Shown here: piece by piece, positions 1 through 15,699 of the stretch
Numbering within the stretch: position 1 is the stretch's first letter
How the letters are laid out: each line of letters begins with the position of its first letter
NCBI GenBank assembly: GCA_023846275.1
Contig: JAIUJO010000086.1
Location: 1,379,190 to 1,443,189, forward strand
Reading direction: 5' to 3'
From: Vanilla planifolia
Taxonomy: Eukaryota > Streptophyta > Magnoliopsida > Asparagales > Orchidaceae
DNA: 64,000 nt
The notes under the pieces: generated by a model
Told to the model about the DNA's origin: nothing
Database searches by the model: none
Seen by the model: the letters and a program-made list of their open reading frames with translations, nothing else
Program-made: the position numbers and the translations under genes

Positions 1-3000
1 TGTTTTGATATCCACATTTTCTTTTTAAAATATTCTATTAATTAAAAGCATCAATGCAAGAATTACTTTCAAATAATGGTTTTCACAATAAGCATGCCTT
101 TTTTGTAGGTCAATTAGAAAATAGATATATGACTGTGTAGCCACTTAGAGTGATTCATTACTTGAAAAAATTCATGCTTTTATAACTTATGAGTATGTTG
201 TTTATGCTTGTTTCTTTTCACTTTTAAATTTGCATAATGTTGATTACCTTAATTATTTAGTAACTAATTTATTATTGCATTTAAGTAAAATATCATCACA
301 TTTATCAAGTGACATATCATCAAAACATCAATTAAACATTACACCTTTGATTGATAAACTTAGTTTGAGTGTATATGATGTTACTTTCCTTTTCCATCAT
401 TTTGCTTCTTCACTTTCGAGTATAAAACAGTGATTTAAAACAATTTCTCTCCAAATAACCTACCTAAATCTTGCATCTCATCATAAAAAGAAGAAAAGTT
501 GTGGACTTTTAAAGAAAGCAATGTGCAAATGTTTTGTCCTCTTACATTAAGCAGAATAATTGTGCCTGACCAATGACCGTTATCATCATGAATAATGCTA
601 GGATGGACAAACAACTTTAGAAAAGTATAGTTCACAATTAAAAAAAAAACTTTAAAATGATTTCCCCACAATGCATAATGTTTCAAAAGAAATAGAGGAC
701 AATACATGATGTCAATAGATTTTGGAAGCAATTCAAAATAAAAATTACAAGAGAATGACCTTGTATTAGGAACTTTTACATTTCAAACAACCCATTATGA
801 CAATAATTGAAAGAACTACACTTGCTATAAGAGGAGGGTAATGGTGTCTTTTTGAATTATTAACATAAATGATTTTTTCTATCTAACAATTACTTTGATC
901 ATTTGAAATCCTTAGTCTCATTTATAAAGATAGTGTTATTGAATAAGTAATAATTAAAACAAATAGAAAAAACATAATGCACATAATGATTTCAAATGAG
1001 TGTACCATGAACATAAGGCCTTCATTAAACCAACATTGGCTTAGCATGCCTTCCATTAAACTAGCAACATTTGTCGTATGGTGTACCTAATGGAACTCCT
1101 TTCAACAACTTCATCAATCAAAGATTCAATGCAACACCTAAGAGCTTGTAGTGATTAGCCAACCTTTACCATAACACAACAATAATTGTGGTGTTTGAAA
1201 CATCAAAATTTATTATCCATAGATAAGTTTTTACAACCTTTAACTTAATCCCATTTTTTACAAAAGTGACAAAATATCTAAATGTAGATGATGATATTAC
1301 TACACTTAGAATCAACTAAATGAAGATAATAGAATGAAATATATTCATCCATCTATTCTAAGAATAAAAAAGTCCTACTTATATTCTTGATGAATAACTC
1401 ATTTTTGAAGGTTAGTCGAATAGATATATTTGTTTTCCTAGTGTGATTAAACTAGCAATTATTTTATTTGTTTTCCAAGAGTAATTAAACTAGCCATTAT
1501 GAATTTAACAATCGTCTATAGACTTCCAAGTAATAGATCATTCTAAGGAAATAGGTAGATAGAGTAGATTTCCCTAATGAACTAGTTGCCCCACATTTAC
1601 ATATTTGCAGCATTAGTTTATCTTGCAAGTATAACATAAATGAATAAGCAATGCAACTAAAAGCTTCATTGCTTTTATAATGTTTTTAATTTTTGTTCTA
1701 AATCATCACTCAAATTTTATAAGCATGATAAATTTATTATGCTAAGCTTAGATGATCGTACATGTATAAAAAAGAGCATAGTACTATAAAAGTAATTTTT
1801 GCATAATATGTAAATTTGAAATGATTGTTGTGTACAATATATGCTCAGAATAATATGATGGTAATTTTGTTAACAAATTTTAACATTAAAAAAAGCCATA
1901 ATCATAAATTAAATATGATATTTCTATACAATATAGCAACATTTTTTTCTTCAGTCGTTCACGTAGTGAGTGAAAAAATGAATCACACAAGTAGAACATC
2001 CTACTTTGTACTATTTCATATAAAAGTTATGAAAATACACAAAAGAAAATGCCTAGTATTTTTTTGAAGAGACAACATACTAATAAGAGGTTTGTTATTC
2101 AATGTTAATTAAAGAATCATATTAATATGACAAATTATGTCATACATGTTCAACTCAATTATAGTTTAATCAATACTTGGGATACTCATAAGAAATAAAA
2201 ATTTTCCACATATGAAAAAGAGTTTGTAAAAATATTATATGTAGAAAAACTCAACATTATAACATTAAAAAGAATATGACAGGATGGTAAATTAATATAT
2301 TCATAATGAGATCATTGTAAGCATGTGACCCATTTATAGTTCTAATGTTTTATGGTAAATTCATTAAAAAGCTAAATCATACATATGTAAAATTAGTCAT
2401 CATATTTAATGTCCATAATCTACTGAAAAATTAAGCATATTTTAGTCATAATTTCTTAATTTATTTCACGTATTTTGAATTTATGATATTTTCTATTAAA
2501 TATTATGTGTTGTAGAGCTAAACCTGTCCAATGAAAGTCAAGTAGAGTTGTTTAATTAGAACGATTGCTTCATTACAACCTATCTATAAAGGAAACGTTT
2601 AATTGTTTTACTAATTAAAATGTAATGAACATAAGACCTTGAAATGGGTTAACAACAACATTTGAAGCAAACCCACTTAACCCTAGATTAGGAAGTTAAT
2701 CAAGCTATTAATCAAATCCATAAATCTTCAATCAAACTTATAGTGTATGTATGCCAAACTCCATCAAAATTTTACACTTTCACTAGTTATTACAACATAT
2801 TCCTAATAGCTCAAAAAAATATACTATATAGTATCTTGAGAAATTTCAACACTTCCACTTTCACTAGTTCATATCAATAAATATTAAATATAATAAATAT
2901 TGTTAAGAAATTTGACATTTACAAAATTTAAGAAACTAAGCACCAAAATGTAGTTGTTGTGTTACATAAATAAAATACATGTGTATAACATTTTGAGTAA

Positions 3001-4240
3001 AGATTATCTTTAATACTAGATTAAAAAAGAAATTTAATAAAAACATAAAAGATATATGATTAATATTAAAAAAATTGATGGCCATTAATTTGTCTACATT
3101 GTATGTTAAACATCATGCTCTAAACCAAGAAATCTAGAAATTTGAAATGTAAAAAAAAATGACAGTAATGAAATAACAAAAAAATAAAAATAATCTATAA
3201 GTAGATTTAGAAAACAATATACATAATATTTAAGTCTTAACAAATGTCAAAAGACCAAAGATGTTATGTGTAAATAAAAAACAATTAAAAATAAATTATT
3301 TTAAATCATAAAAATTTTATGCAAATGAAGTGAGCAAATTTTCAAAAAGTTTATAATTTACATGATGTAGCAATAAAATAATTGTTAAAAGTTTACTTTT
3401 CTATTATATAATATATGAATTAATAAATTATTTAATTAGAAATGGGTATGTTATGTGATATAAAAGATTCATATAAAACATGACATTCAAAACAATTATG
3501 GATTAAAAATCTCCCAAGTTATAGAAATTATAAATTAAAATAAAATATTTATAAGTAAATAACAGACATGTAAAATTGATTTATTTAATATATTAATGAG
3601 ATGATATTTTGACTTATGCATTGACAGAAAGTGTTTTCTCATTCTTAGAAAGTGAAAAGACTTAAACTTTTAATTTATATTATTTTAATAAATAATAAAA
3701 TTATTTTAAAAATATGCTATTTTTATTTGAAAAAAAGGAGAAAGTTAATTTAACAAAAGTTTTAAATAACTTGAAAAAGCATTAGAGTGTGCTTTTTATT
3801 ATTAACATAAGGCAAATAAACTTAATTTTGTAAATAGAAATAATTATGAATCTTAACATATAAATATTTTGTTATTATAATTCAACTCTAGAAATGTTAA
3901 AAAACTATGTGCATATGTTCTTTACAAAAATTTATTACTTATAATCAAAAATTAAAAAAATAATTAAATTCCATGAAATTAAAAAATTTTAGATATCGAA
4001 AAGAAATTTAAAATCTTAAAAGTTATTTTTGTTGTAGTGGACAAAAAATTCTATCTCAAAAAATAATTAATGATATTTTATATTAAAATAATTAAATTAA
4101 AAGAAATTAAAATCTTGTTGAATTGTATGAAAATTTCATCAACACAAAAATTTAGTAAAATAACAGAAAATGTTTTGGAGACCTTTCCATTTCAATTTTT
4201 AAATCCCACTTTATAGAGTAAACTAAAAAATTATTGGAGA
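1..4240. other. AT-rich intergenic DNA, no gene seen
   Basis: This stretch is strongly AT-rich with stop codons in every frame. The short open frames near 230-433, 435-731 and 1,825-2,067 have no recognisable motif and the low-complexity composition expected of chance frames. I see no retrotransposon protein, RNA gene or clear tandem repeat here. Confidence 0.6.
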
Positions 4241-4800
4241 TAAGATATAGAACATTTGATTTAAAAGCTAGATCGAAAGAAATGTTAAATGGGTTATTAT
4301 TGATGACGGGAGAGAGGCGTTAAATAGCTTAATCAACCATTCCATACGAATGCCTAGATATAAGTAAGCTATTCTCAAATATTGGCATAATTTTGTTTGT
4401 TTGATAGCTAAAACTTACTACTAGTTGGTGCAGAAAAGTTCAAGTTTGGCAATAGTATTTTCAAAATGACTCAGACTATTAAGGTTTACAACCCCATAGT
4501 GTTCTCAGAAAGTGACGACCTTAGTCACTAATGCATATACCTAAATATGAGTTCAACTTAACTTGTTTCCTTAACCAATTCACGAGTCCCCCTTGATTTC
4601 TTAAAATTAAGTCAATGAAGGTGTTATGCCTTGAACTAATTAACCTAAACTGTTACAAGAATTGTGCCTTAAATAAATAATTTGAGCTAAAGAGTCTCAG
4701 TTTTCGCTAAGCTCATAGCGTGCAACTCCTCCAAGCCTATGCCTATATTGTGGGTCTCGAACTTGAGTTCAGTCCTCATAACAAAAAATTACAAAATATA
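4241..4800. other. Less AT-rich patch, unidentified
   Basis: The base composition shifts to a noticeably higher GC content than the DNA on either side, which suggests an inserted and decayed fragment rather than the AT-rich background. No frame is open over a useful length and I recognise no protein, LTR end or structural RNA in it. Confidence 0.35.
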
Positions 4801-7800
4801 ATGAAATAACATGTTATGCTTCTAAAGATAATTTAAATATCAAAGATCACATATATTTTATATTTTTTTTGAAATTTTATTAAAATTTAATTTTCTATCA
4901 ACATTATATCAAAAAAAATTCTTTCAAAAATCCAAAAAAATGTAAGTAATATATTAGAAAAAATAACTTTTTAATTATTAAGCTATTTTCATGGCTTTTT
5001 ATATTTTTAAATTATTATAATTTTTATTTACAGCATGATCGTTGTTATGCTTATTATATTAACTTTCTTCATTTTGTTTAGGTAGTTTTTATTTTTTAAA
5101 ATACTAATTGTAGTTATTTTCTTTTTTCAAAAATTCTTTAGTTTATTTATCATATTTAATTTTTCAATTATTTAATTTAAAAATTATTACAAGTTTTTGA
5201 AATTGTGTAAGGATTGGCTATTTTTAATAACTCATTTATGACTCTTGTAAGAATACAAGAAATCTTTTATTATTGAAAATATTTTTTACCGAGCATGTTT
5301 ATAAGAAAGGGGATTAGTTTTTGAAATTTTGTTCAAATAATTATTGAATGTTCTATATTTGTATTATTCTAACATTTTTAAATATTTTCATGTTATTAAA
5401 GATTGTTGTTTACAATAACTTATTTTTACTTGGCTATGAATTTTTATGATTTATAATGATCTTTTTATAATCTATTATATTTTAATCAAATGACAAACTA
5501 TCCATGTTTCAATTTACTATGACTTTTTCGATTGGGATATCATACAATTAAAAAAGTTCAATTTCATGTAATATTATATTGATACATTAAAATTTCAATA
5601 AAATCTTTTAAATACAAGTTCTAACATTTTTTATCATTTTATTAAATATGTAACTTATTATCTTTTAAAGAAATAATGTCTTTATATTTTATATTATTTA
5701 TTTTCTAAAATGATTTCAATAATGCTTTAGAAACGTTTTTGTCAATTTTGCCTTTTAGATATCGTTAAGTAGTTGCTTATTTAAGCAATATTGTTTCAAA
5801 AATTTGTAAAGATTATATTATACGGACCTATTTTGTCAACTTCATAAAAATATCATTTCTAATATTCAAATTACCTATTATCAATATGATTAAGATAAAT
5901 TTTTTAAGACCACTATTACTAAATTTAAGTCTAATTAAACTTAGATGACCAAAACTTTCTCAATGTATACAATTGAAATTTTTAATATCTTTATTTTTTT
6001 AGCACAACAAATAAACGTTTCTTTATTGTTTTATACAGTGGTTATATTTTTAAGATAATTAGTTTTCAAAATTGGACATGTTTTTCGAAACATCTGTAGT
6101 TATTATAATAAAATAACAACGTGAGACTTACATTAAAAATATTATTTCAAAAAACAATTTTAATATCAGTAAATATTTAAAATATAATTTTATTTTTTTA
6201 TAACTTATTGAAATTGCTTTGAATTTTTTTATAATTATTATTTTTTAAATACTTCATATTTTGCTCAAACATGTAGAGTTTGCATCATTTTAGTATCTCC
6301 ATGAATCTTTTGATATTATAATAAAACAAATATTTAAAATATTGTACTTTTTTATATTAATTTTTTTAATATATTTAATATATTATTGGAAAATTTAAAA
6401 GAAATAGAATGTTGTGAGGATTTTAATGTATTTTATATGATAACTTTTCACATTTATTGATTAATTTCTATTGCTGATATTTTTAATACATTTTATACAA
6501 AACTTAAAATTTAGTGTTATTATATTAATCTTATAATTTGCAGTTACAATATAATATGGTCAACTTTTGTATCTAAAAAACTTATAATACTAAAAATAGT
6601 TTTGTTAATGATTTCAAATCTTGTATTATCATAATGACTTTCTATTTCTCAATCGTATTTGTCTCATTTATTTAAGATATATTTTTCATAATTTCTTAAA
6701 AAATTTAAAAATAATTTAAATTTTTTAATCTCTTATTAACTATTCTTGTAAATATTATTATATAAAAAGTGCAAAATATAATAAAAAATTTTAAAAAATT
6801 AAAGCTAATAGAATAGATTAAAATTATTTAGTAAATGTTAAGAAAATATTTTGGTCCTAAATGAAAATTTTTAAAAATATATCAGTGGCATTAAAAAATT
6901 TTAAAATTATCAATATTATTAAACATTTAATTTGTTTAACTTATGCCTCACATAATGAAATTACTAGCATACCCTTCTAATGAAAAGATAATAGAACAAA
7001 ATAAAATAAAAAAGTTTCCAAAAATAAAAAAATTGTAATATTCTTAGAATAATTAAACTTTACCAAAATATCTATAATAATAAATGAATAACTTTGTTGA
7101 AAAAAATTTATAAAGTAAAATGGGTAAAAAAATTTTATGTTTAAAAAGAAATATAATAAATACAATGAACAATCAGAAGTTATTATCTTAATGTGTATAT
7201 AATGTCACAAAACATGTTATGCTCAATGATAAAAATAAAAAGTGTGACTTTATAAAAACATAACAAAATATACTTCAAATTTATAATATTAAAATAATTT
7301 TATTAAAAATATAAAAATTTATCATATATTAAAAGTTTTCTTTGTTTATGACGATCCAATTATTATAAAAAAAAAGAAAAAAATGAAGTTTTTAGTTTAA
7401 GACAAGAGCATAAAATGAGTTTGAGTATAGCTACCACAATTAATTCCAATCTAGTATTGTTGGAGTGAGTTACACTTTGTAATGTTGTCGTACCATATTT
7501 TAAAAAACTCAAATTATGCAAAACTAATAGCATAAAAGGGTAACTAATGTAAACATTAAGTTGTAAGACAATCTAATAAAACATAAAGATGTGACAGTAG
7601 TCCAAATTATTGAAGGAATGTTTTTTGCAAACAAACAATTCCTTTTTTTAAATAATTTATATTTTCAACTGAATTGATTACTTTCTTATTTCATATTTTA
7701 TAATTGTTTCAAAACAATTTTATGGAAAAGAAATTGATGCAAATAATGTTTAATGTTTTATGAAAGAAATTAGAATATTTAATATATGTTTTTAGATTTA

Positions 7801-10800
7801 TAATTATTGTTATTTTTTAAGTTACACTTTTAGTTATGTATTTATATTTTAAATTCTTTATCATACATGTATTCTTGAGTTGATATAATGCAAATTTGTA
7901 AGTTTCAATACATTTTTTGTTTACATATAAAATATTGGTTTTTCACAAGTTGCATAAATAGTATTAAGTGTTTAAGATTTTTTATTATCATAAAAATATT
8001 ATGTACTTTTATACTTTTGGCTATTTCATAAATATTTTTTCTTCACAAAACTTCCTTATTTAAACTTATTATGAACATTTCTATTGATACATTATACAAC
8101 AAAAAGTATAATTTAATTTAAACTTATATTAACATGTACAATAATATTAATCATTTGTTATTTTTTCATCAACAAATCCTTTTAAGTTTTACAAATTTAT
8201 ACACATTTTACAATTGTAAATCATTCCCATTAAAATTTAATACCCATAATTTTTAGGCATTTCAAATCTTTTAATGTAATAATTATTATGTATTCATTTA
8301 GTGCTTTGTACTTTATAATATCTATTTTTTTAAAAAAAGTTTATTATGGAAAATTTAGGTATTTACTAAATTTTAAATAAAATTTTAAAAAATCAAAATT
8401 TTTTCTTTTAAAAGAACCTTTGTAGTTCTTTTTTTATTGTTCACATTAGAATTAAATTCGTCCTTTATCTTATTGTGGAAAGTTTTCTAAGAAATTCGTT
8501 TTTCGTTATTCATCTGATTTTTTGGCAGCATGCACTTTGAGCAATCGATTTGTAACATTTCTTAAACAAAATTTTTAATATTTAAAACATTTCAAATTTT
8601 TTATTATTTATTTTTAGTGTTATGTTTTATGTGATCATGACAATATTATAAACACTTATGTTTCTATGAAATTATTATTCCAAAAATTTAATATATAATT
8701 TATTATTTAATTTTGTTGATAGAATATTTCTTTCATGACTTAGCCACACATATATTTGAGCAATATAAAAATTATAATATTTTATAATATTTACGTTTTC
8801 AGTTTTATTAATTTTTTTTAAAATTAACAATTTTTTTAAACTACAATTTTGTAATATGATTTTTTAATCATTGTTCAATTTTACTTCATTTTGATATTTT
8901 TAGTTTGAAAATTGATAATTAATTTGTATAATTTTTAGAAAGAAAAGTCCTCAAAAATTTTATTTTAAATTTATTAAAAAATCTTAATTAATAATTTAAA
9001 ATAATAAATACTTTATAAGAACAGAATGTTACTAAAATGTAAGTAAAAATATGCTATGAAATAATTGAAATTTTTTAATTCTTTTATAAAAGCATAATTT
9101 GTCAAAAGAATATTATTACAAATACAAAATAATTATCTATTTAAAGAAAGCGAAAAATGTGAAATTGTAAATAAAATAAAGAGAAAGAAGTTCTCGAAGT
9201 TATATAACAAAGATATACACCCCTAAGATGACCATGCATGCTTATAATCAAGTTAGATCTTCTACTAAAAATCCCAAATGAATGATGCTAAATACAATTA
9301 ACAATGAAGGCTCGATACCTATCATAATATAAAATTGAAATATAAAATGGATAGGAGTAACAACCATCTAATAATTGCATAAGCCATTTTTCATATCAAT
9401 CTTATGTATCATTGAAAACAAGTTGATTGAAACTTTTCCAAAAAAAGAGTTTCTATATTTTTTAAAATGAAGAAGTACAAAACAAAATTGCCTCATGCAA
9501 TATTGCACTCTTAAGGTTCCCTCAACATACATAAGGTTTATGAAATATAGTGCAAGTTGCACCTATGAAAATTGTGTTATAATCTTCAGGCAAAAGCTCC
9601 AGAGGGCAGAAAGTGATTCTCCTAATTTGGTAATCATAAAAGTCTAATTAATTTGTTAATGGAAAAATTTCAAACGAATTGTAACAATGCTGTTATATGT
9701 GAACTTATCATATATAGTACCATTTCTACCTAGTAAAAGAATGAAGCAATAATCATTCAAGCTTGATGATGCACTATTGTGAATTGTATTTCTTTAGAGT
9801 CGGTTGTTTAGAAATGATAATATGCTATGTTAGGACAACATAGTTAGTATTTCAACTACATTTTTGATGGGAAAGGAGAAATTGAAAAGTTATCGATAAA
9901 GACTTCTATGTTATTTTCACAGTACAACTTTTGAAATTTAGCGTCTTATCGTTGTCGAAATCAAACTTTATGCCATTTACTATTTTTGAATGTAAGGTAA
10001 TTGAGTTCTACCCATGTTGAAAATGATCCTACTTTATAATGGAATATTATAAAAATACCAAGTATCTTTTTTATCTGATTGACCAACCATTTCTATGAAA
10101 TTTTTAGTTGTTTGGTTACCATCATTATAAGTGAATAACCAATCCAATAAATTTTTTTTTATCACTTGCTTATTTTTATAACTATTTTTTTTTCTTTAAA
10201 GTAAGTTTTTGGAGACCTAGGATCATTCTAAGATAGGTGATGTTGTGTAGTTCAATCAATAGCATAGTAAAGACACTTGCTTTCATATTAAAGCAATGGC
10301 CATATAATTAGGCAAGAAATTTTAATGTTTTTCCTTTCTAATCCCAAATGTTTCATACAACTATAGCCACACCATCATACAAATTTTCTTCATAGTGAGT
10401 TTAACTTTGCTACAAGTGACAAGATCATGCTGAGTAACATATATGTTGTAAACCACATTTAACAAAATGGTTGATCTAGTCTCAATTGTACCAATGCCAT
10501 GTCTTCTTCAATAGTTTTGTTAATAAAAAAATATTTGAATATGTTATAGAAACTATTGACCATGTTTTTCATAAAGCCTATATTTGGCTTATTAGTATCC
10601 AGATTTGCCTTAAGATTCCTTGCTTTTAAAATTTTTTTTTTCATTGCATGATGATTTATATAGTTTTTATTTACTTAATATTACCTTTAACAAGTTGAAG
10701 TAATTCATTATGTTAATTTTTATATTTCTAGACACTTGAACATTTTAATTGTAAGAATATTCTTTTTATATTAGTCATGCAAAATTTTTTTAACTTGATA

Positions 10801-10860
10801 AATTTTCTATTTCATTGATGAAATTTAATATTTTAATCTTCTTCAATTTTTTACTTAAAC
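4801..10860. other. AT-rich intergenic DNA, no gene seen
   Basis: Extremely AT-rich DNA made mostly of A and T runs between about 4.8 and 9.1 kb, and somewhat less AT-rich from about 9.2 to 10.65 kb. The short open frames (for example 9,368-9,562 and 10,459-10,644, both minus) carry no motif I can identify. Nothing here is supported as a gene or a classifiable mobile element. Confidence 0.55.
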
Positions 10861-10869
10861 TATGAAGTT

Positions 10870-12670
10870 TTCTTTACAATGACTCACAAAAAAGATTTTT
10901 TAATATTTGATGTAAAATGTTTGAGCATTTTAATTGTTGCATTACACATATAATATAATTTTCTTACTTCTACATTTTTTAATCTTATCACTTTAATTCT
11001 TCTTTGTTAATTATTACTAAAATGACAAAATATTTTAATACCTAAACATTTTTTGAAACATTCTTATAGAATAGTTGTATTAATAATAAAAAACTTCTCA
11101 TTTAATTAATCTTGAACAATTAGCATCATTATGCAGATAATTAGTTTTTACATCGCTTCTTAATGAATTAAGAATTTCAATTTTTCATTTACATTAAAAT
11201 GTTATAATTTAGCTATCAATATTTTAATTTTTATCAATTTATTATTTTATGGTTTACATATGAATCATATAATTTTTATACTCTAAATTGTCAGTACCAT
11301 TATTATCAATACATTTTGTAATTAAAATATTTTATCTATTGCAAAAAAGTTTAGAAATTTTATTTTTAAAAATATTTAGCCATTTTGACAAAACTAGTAT
11401 TAAAATTAAACTATTTTTTATATTCAGATATTTACCGCATAGTTTTAACATGAAAGATTTGAAAGTTGCGTGTAATCTTAAAGAGTTAAAATTTTCTTAA
11501 ACCCCAAAGCACTATAAAGCTCTCATCAAAAAAGATGAATCATAATATCTTTTTCTTACATTAGTATATATAATGATACCAGTGCAACTAATGGCATGTA
11601 TGTTTCCTAAATTCCCATATATCCCCATATATTGAATATATCTTACAAATTCAAATAAAATGTATAGGTAAATCTCAAGCCATTTAGCCTTTATGTTTTG
11701 CTAAACTTTAAAATAATTAAATTTTAGATCATATACAATGAAGGCTTTTAAGTCAAAAATCTTTTGATGTAATTTGTAAGCATTATTGATCAATCAAATA
11801 TTTTTCATTTGTAACAAATCCTAAAACTCTACAAAGCTCACACCAAACTAGATGGAATTCAATATCTTTCTTTATGGTTAGTATATGCAATGATGACAGT
11901 ACAACTAGTGGTGTAGAGTTTTCTTTGAAGCCCTTTGTCATTATGCATTAAATACATCCCACAAATTCTGCACAGGTCTATAGGTAAATCTAAAACCATG
12001 TACTCTCTAAAATTTGTTACCACTTTTGATGTCGCTTATTTTTCAAATTCGACAAATTGTACAATACAATTTCAGTGGCCATTCTTGTATTATTTTTCCA
12101 TCAAACACACATTCAACCTTTTTAATCAAATAAGGAAAGAACATATTTTACAAAATATTTTTTCTTATGAGTCAATGCATAAGGGATTGCTACAAAAATA
12201 ATAACACCTATTTGAGGCACTTAATCTAAAATATTTAACATTTTTATGCACAAAATTAGTTTTGGCATGCTTCTCATATTGTAATAAAAAGTTCAATTCT
12301 ATTATGCTAAAACAACATTATATATTTTTTCCATTCATATTATTATTGTTTATGTTAATGTGTTATAATTTAGTTATCAAAATTTTAGTTTTCCAGATTT
12401 TAATATTTTATGTTTTAAATTTGTATTATGCAATTCTTGTTTCCTAAATTATGAATATCATTATTATCAAAATATTAAAATATATTATCTATTAGAATAA
12501 GTTTTTTCAAATTTAATTCTTTTTAAAAAAATTGTTATATTTTGACAATATTAGCATTAAAATTTTATTATTATTTTGTATATGCCTCTCCTTTTCAAAT
12601 ATTTTAAATTTCTTGAAAGATTAGAAAATTGTACATAGTATTAAGGATTTTAAATTTTCTTAAGGTATAA
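10870..12670. repeat. Diverged complex tandem duplication
   Basis: Two kinds of segment each occur twice in the same orientation. One begins with a gttataattt motif at 11,201 and again at 12,362, 1,161 bases apart, and the similarity continues for about 300 bases. The other lies between them and carries ataggtaaatct at 11,664 and at 11,980, 316 bases apart, with matching text upstream (ctcta/aaagctca and a gtatata-aatgat motif). The order is X-Y-Y'-X', so it is not a simple two-copy tandem. The copies have diverged by many substitutions and small indels. Small open frames in this interval (11,288-11,500; 11,935-12,201; 12,262-12,447) are probably chance. Confidence 0.6.
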
Positions 12671-15600
12671 ATTTATTTTCACTTATTTTTATGCAATTAG
12701 TTTAATTTTCAAAAATATTTGTAAAATTACCTTTGCAAAGGTTTTGATAAATGTATTGCAATTTTATTTTCTTTATATTTTTAACTACTTTGCACATTTT
12801 ACTTCGAAAAATACAATTTCTATTTATGAACTTTTTTGAATAACAATTATTTATATTTAAGTGTTAAGCTATTTTTTGAATTTTCTTAATTGTCATTATT
12901 TTAGGTATTCAAAATTGCATTAATATTTTTGTATTACTTATTATTTTATTTTATTTTTTACCTTTTTTTAGTTGTTTCTCAAAAAAGTGATATTTAGCAA
13001 TGTTGCATTGCTAAAACAATGTTATTTTATCATCAAAAATATTATTTTCATATCATAAAATTTATTTTGTGTATATGCTTTTTTACATTATTTTATTCGT
13101 TTACAATATATATTAAAACATTTTTAACATATCTTATTTATGGATCTACTATTTAAATAATTAATTATTTTAATAGTTTTCTATTCATTATACTCTTTTG
13201 TAATTTATTTATTTGTATAGATACTTATCATTGATTTGTAACACTAATTCTTTTAAATAATTGAAATATTTTGCTATATAATTATCTTTATTATTTTTTA
13301 TATGTTTTCATATTCATTAAGAATCAAGTTTCATTTTTTTTAATGAAAAATTATTCTACTGATAATTATTTACAAAGTTATCAACATATAAATTGTTTAG
13401 TATTTTTAATAGGCCCTAAAATTTTTAAAAACATAATTTCAAACTAATGCATGCTGACTATTTAAAAGTATCTTTTTTACTTTGCATTATTGACACCATT
13501 TTGGCAAAAAAATATTTTTTATTATCTTATTATAACATAATTTTATTTAACATGCTACTAACATAAATTATTTTAAAATTTTTTTCATTACACCATTAAA
13601 CGTGTATTAGTAAGAAACTTTTTGTAACAAAATTTCTTCTAAAAACTAGCATTCTCTTTTACTTTTTGTTTACTTTTATTATGATTTTTTATAATAATAT
13701 TATTAAGACTTCATAAGTATTTTTTAAAATATTTGATATGTAATTTCAACTTTTAGTTTTGTTCATCATATTGTACATCTTTTTATTAGGTTATCATCTA
13801 TAGTAGCATTTTTGTAAAGATTTCAGATTTCCTAAATAAATTTTTGATTTAAAATTACTTTAGTTAATAAAATAAAAAAATTTATAATTTGAATAAACTT
13901 TTTACATTTGTTTAAATATAAGAAATACTTTTAGGAATTAAAAATTTTAAATATTAATCTATTCACAGAAATTGTCAAAAGTTACTTTCTAAGTAATGCT
14001 ACATGTTATTATAGATGAATAATTTATTAGGAAAGAAATTAAAATTAATCTTAAAAATAAAATTTTAAATTAATTCGAATTATGAAACAAAAAAATTTAC
14101 TTTCAAAGGAAGACGCATATATAAAAGAAATAAAGATAATAAAAAATATTTCAAATTAAAAAACCACAAAATATAAAGAATATTAAAATTTCAAAAAAAA
14201 AGTATATAAACAGTAAATTTTTTATCATTTAAAAAACTGCAAGAGTGCTTGGAAGTAGCATTTTAAAGGTGAATAGTAATAATGAAGCGTATTCTTCTAT
14301 TTAATTAAAACAGAAATAATTACACAACAAAAAAAAATAATAAAAATGAAAATTCTTGGTTGTCAGTAGTAAAACCCATAATTGGATAATACGATATGAT
14401 GAAAGCCATCTCACATGTCCATAGGCCATCTCCACATCCATCCCAAGGATCATAAAAATTTTAGGTTTGGAGAAGGTATGGATCATATAAATTTCTATGC
14501 TACATAAGTACTTGTGCACATTTTAGATAATTTTTTAAATTTTCCATTAGATCTACTGTAATTATTTTTTTGTATATCTTTAATTCTTTAAAAGCTTTTG
14601 AAATCAATAAGATGCCATTTTTTCTTTTATTATTGAAGAATGCCTTTAATGTATTGTATAATTAAATATATATTCTCTCCTTTTTTTCGTTTTCTTTTTG
14701 TACATATCTTGAATTTTGTAAATTTTGTAAGACTAACATAACTTTTTTAAATATTGTAGTTTTTTGTATCTACATTACTCATTGGTGATCTTTGTATTAA
14801 TAAAATGCCTTTAATTATAATAAGTTTTTCTACATTTCATATTTTGGATAAAAAAATTTACATGTTACTAAAATAGTTATAAATAGTCGTGATTTCCTTT
14901 GTTAATCATTTTATACATTTTATGTTTTATGATGCTCTAATTTTCAATGAATTACTTTCGCATAACTATGAAGATTATCGAAGAAGCCTAAAATTATAAA
15001 TTATGAGTGCTTTAACTATTTTATTATTTTGTGCTTCCTTTTTTTGGATTCCATAGTATCATTTCGTTCTATTATTAGAAACTTTTATTTGATTTATCAT
15101 ACATTTGTAAGAGTATTTAATCAACCATTTTATTAATATATTATGACACTCATTTTAAATGACTTAAATTTTTGTCTTATAGAAAATATTTATTTTGTTA
15201 TGTTTTATGATTTTTATAATTTATAATGGCATAATGCTTTAAATTTATTTTGACATTAAAAATTTATTTGTTAGTACTTTAATTTAAACTTATTGTGAAG
15301 AATAATATATAATAATTTTCTTTAAATGTAACTTTTTGTCAATGAATTCACATAATTTATGTAATTTTTATTTTTTTATTATTTATTTGATTTTATCATA
15401 GTTATAAAGCTTTTATTTTGCATGAATACATTTAATGAATATATTTCTTAAATATATTATTTGAGTTATAAATTACTGATATTTTATACATATTATTTAT
15501 AATACTTTTTTAATTTTAATAATTTTTCTTTTTTTTAATATTTATACTTGTAATAAAGTTTTTGCACTACTCTATGATGTTATATTATCTATTTCTTTAA

Positions 15601-15699
15601 ATTTCATTCATAGTAATATTTACTATTCGTCTAAGTTAATTGTTAAGATAATCCTTCATTTGAGTAAGTTTTCTCTAATGCTTTTAATAAATTCTTTGA
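12671..15699. other. AT-rich intergenic DNA, no gene seen
   Basis: Long T-rich and A-rich runs with stops in all frames. I find no motif of a transposon protein, no RNA gene and no repeat whose period I could establish by eye. Confidence 0.55.

Noticed and set aside
4700-4790. A tRNA-like phrase (gggtctcgaacttgagttc).
   Set aside because: No acceptor stem, D arm or anticodon arm can be folded around it.
6977-7165. A hydrophobic 62-codon minus-strand frame.
   Set aside because: The Phe/Tyr/Ile/Leu content is what AT-rich non-coding DNA gives by chance; there is no conserved motif.
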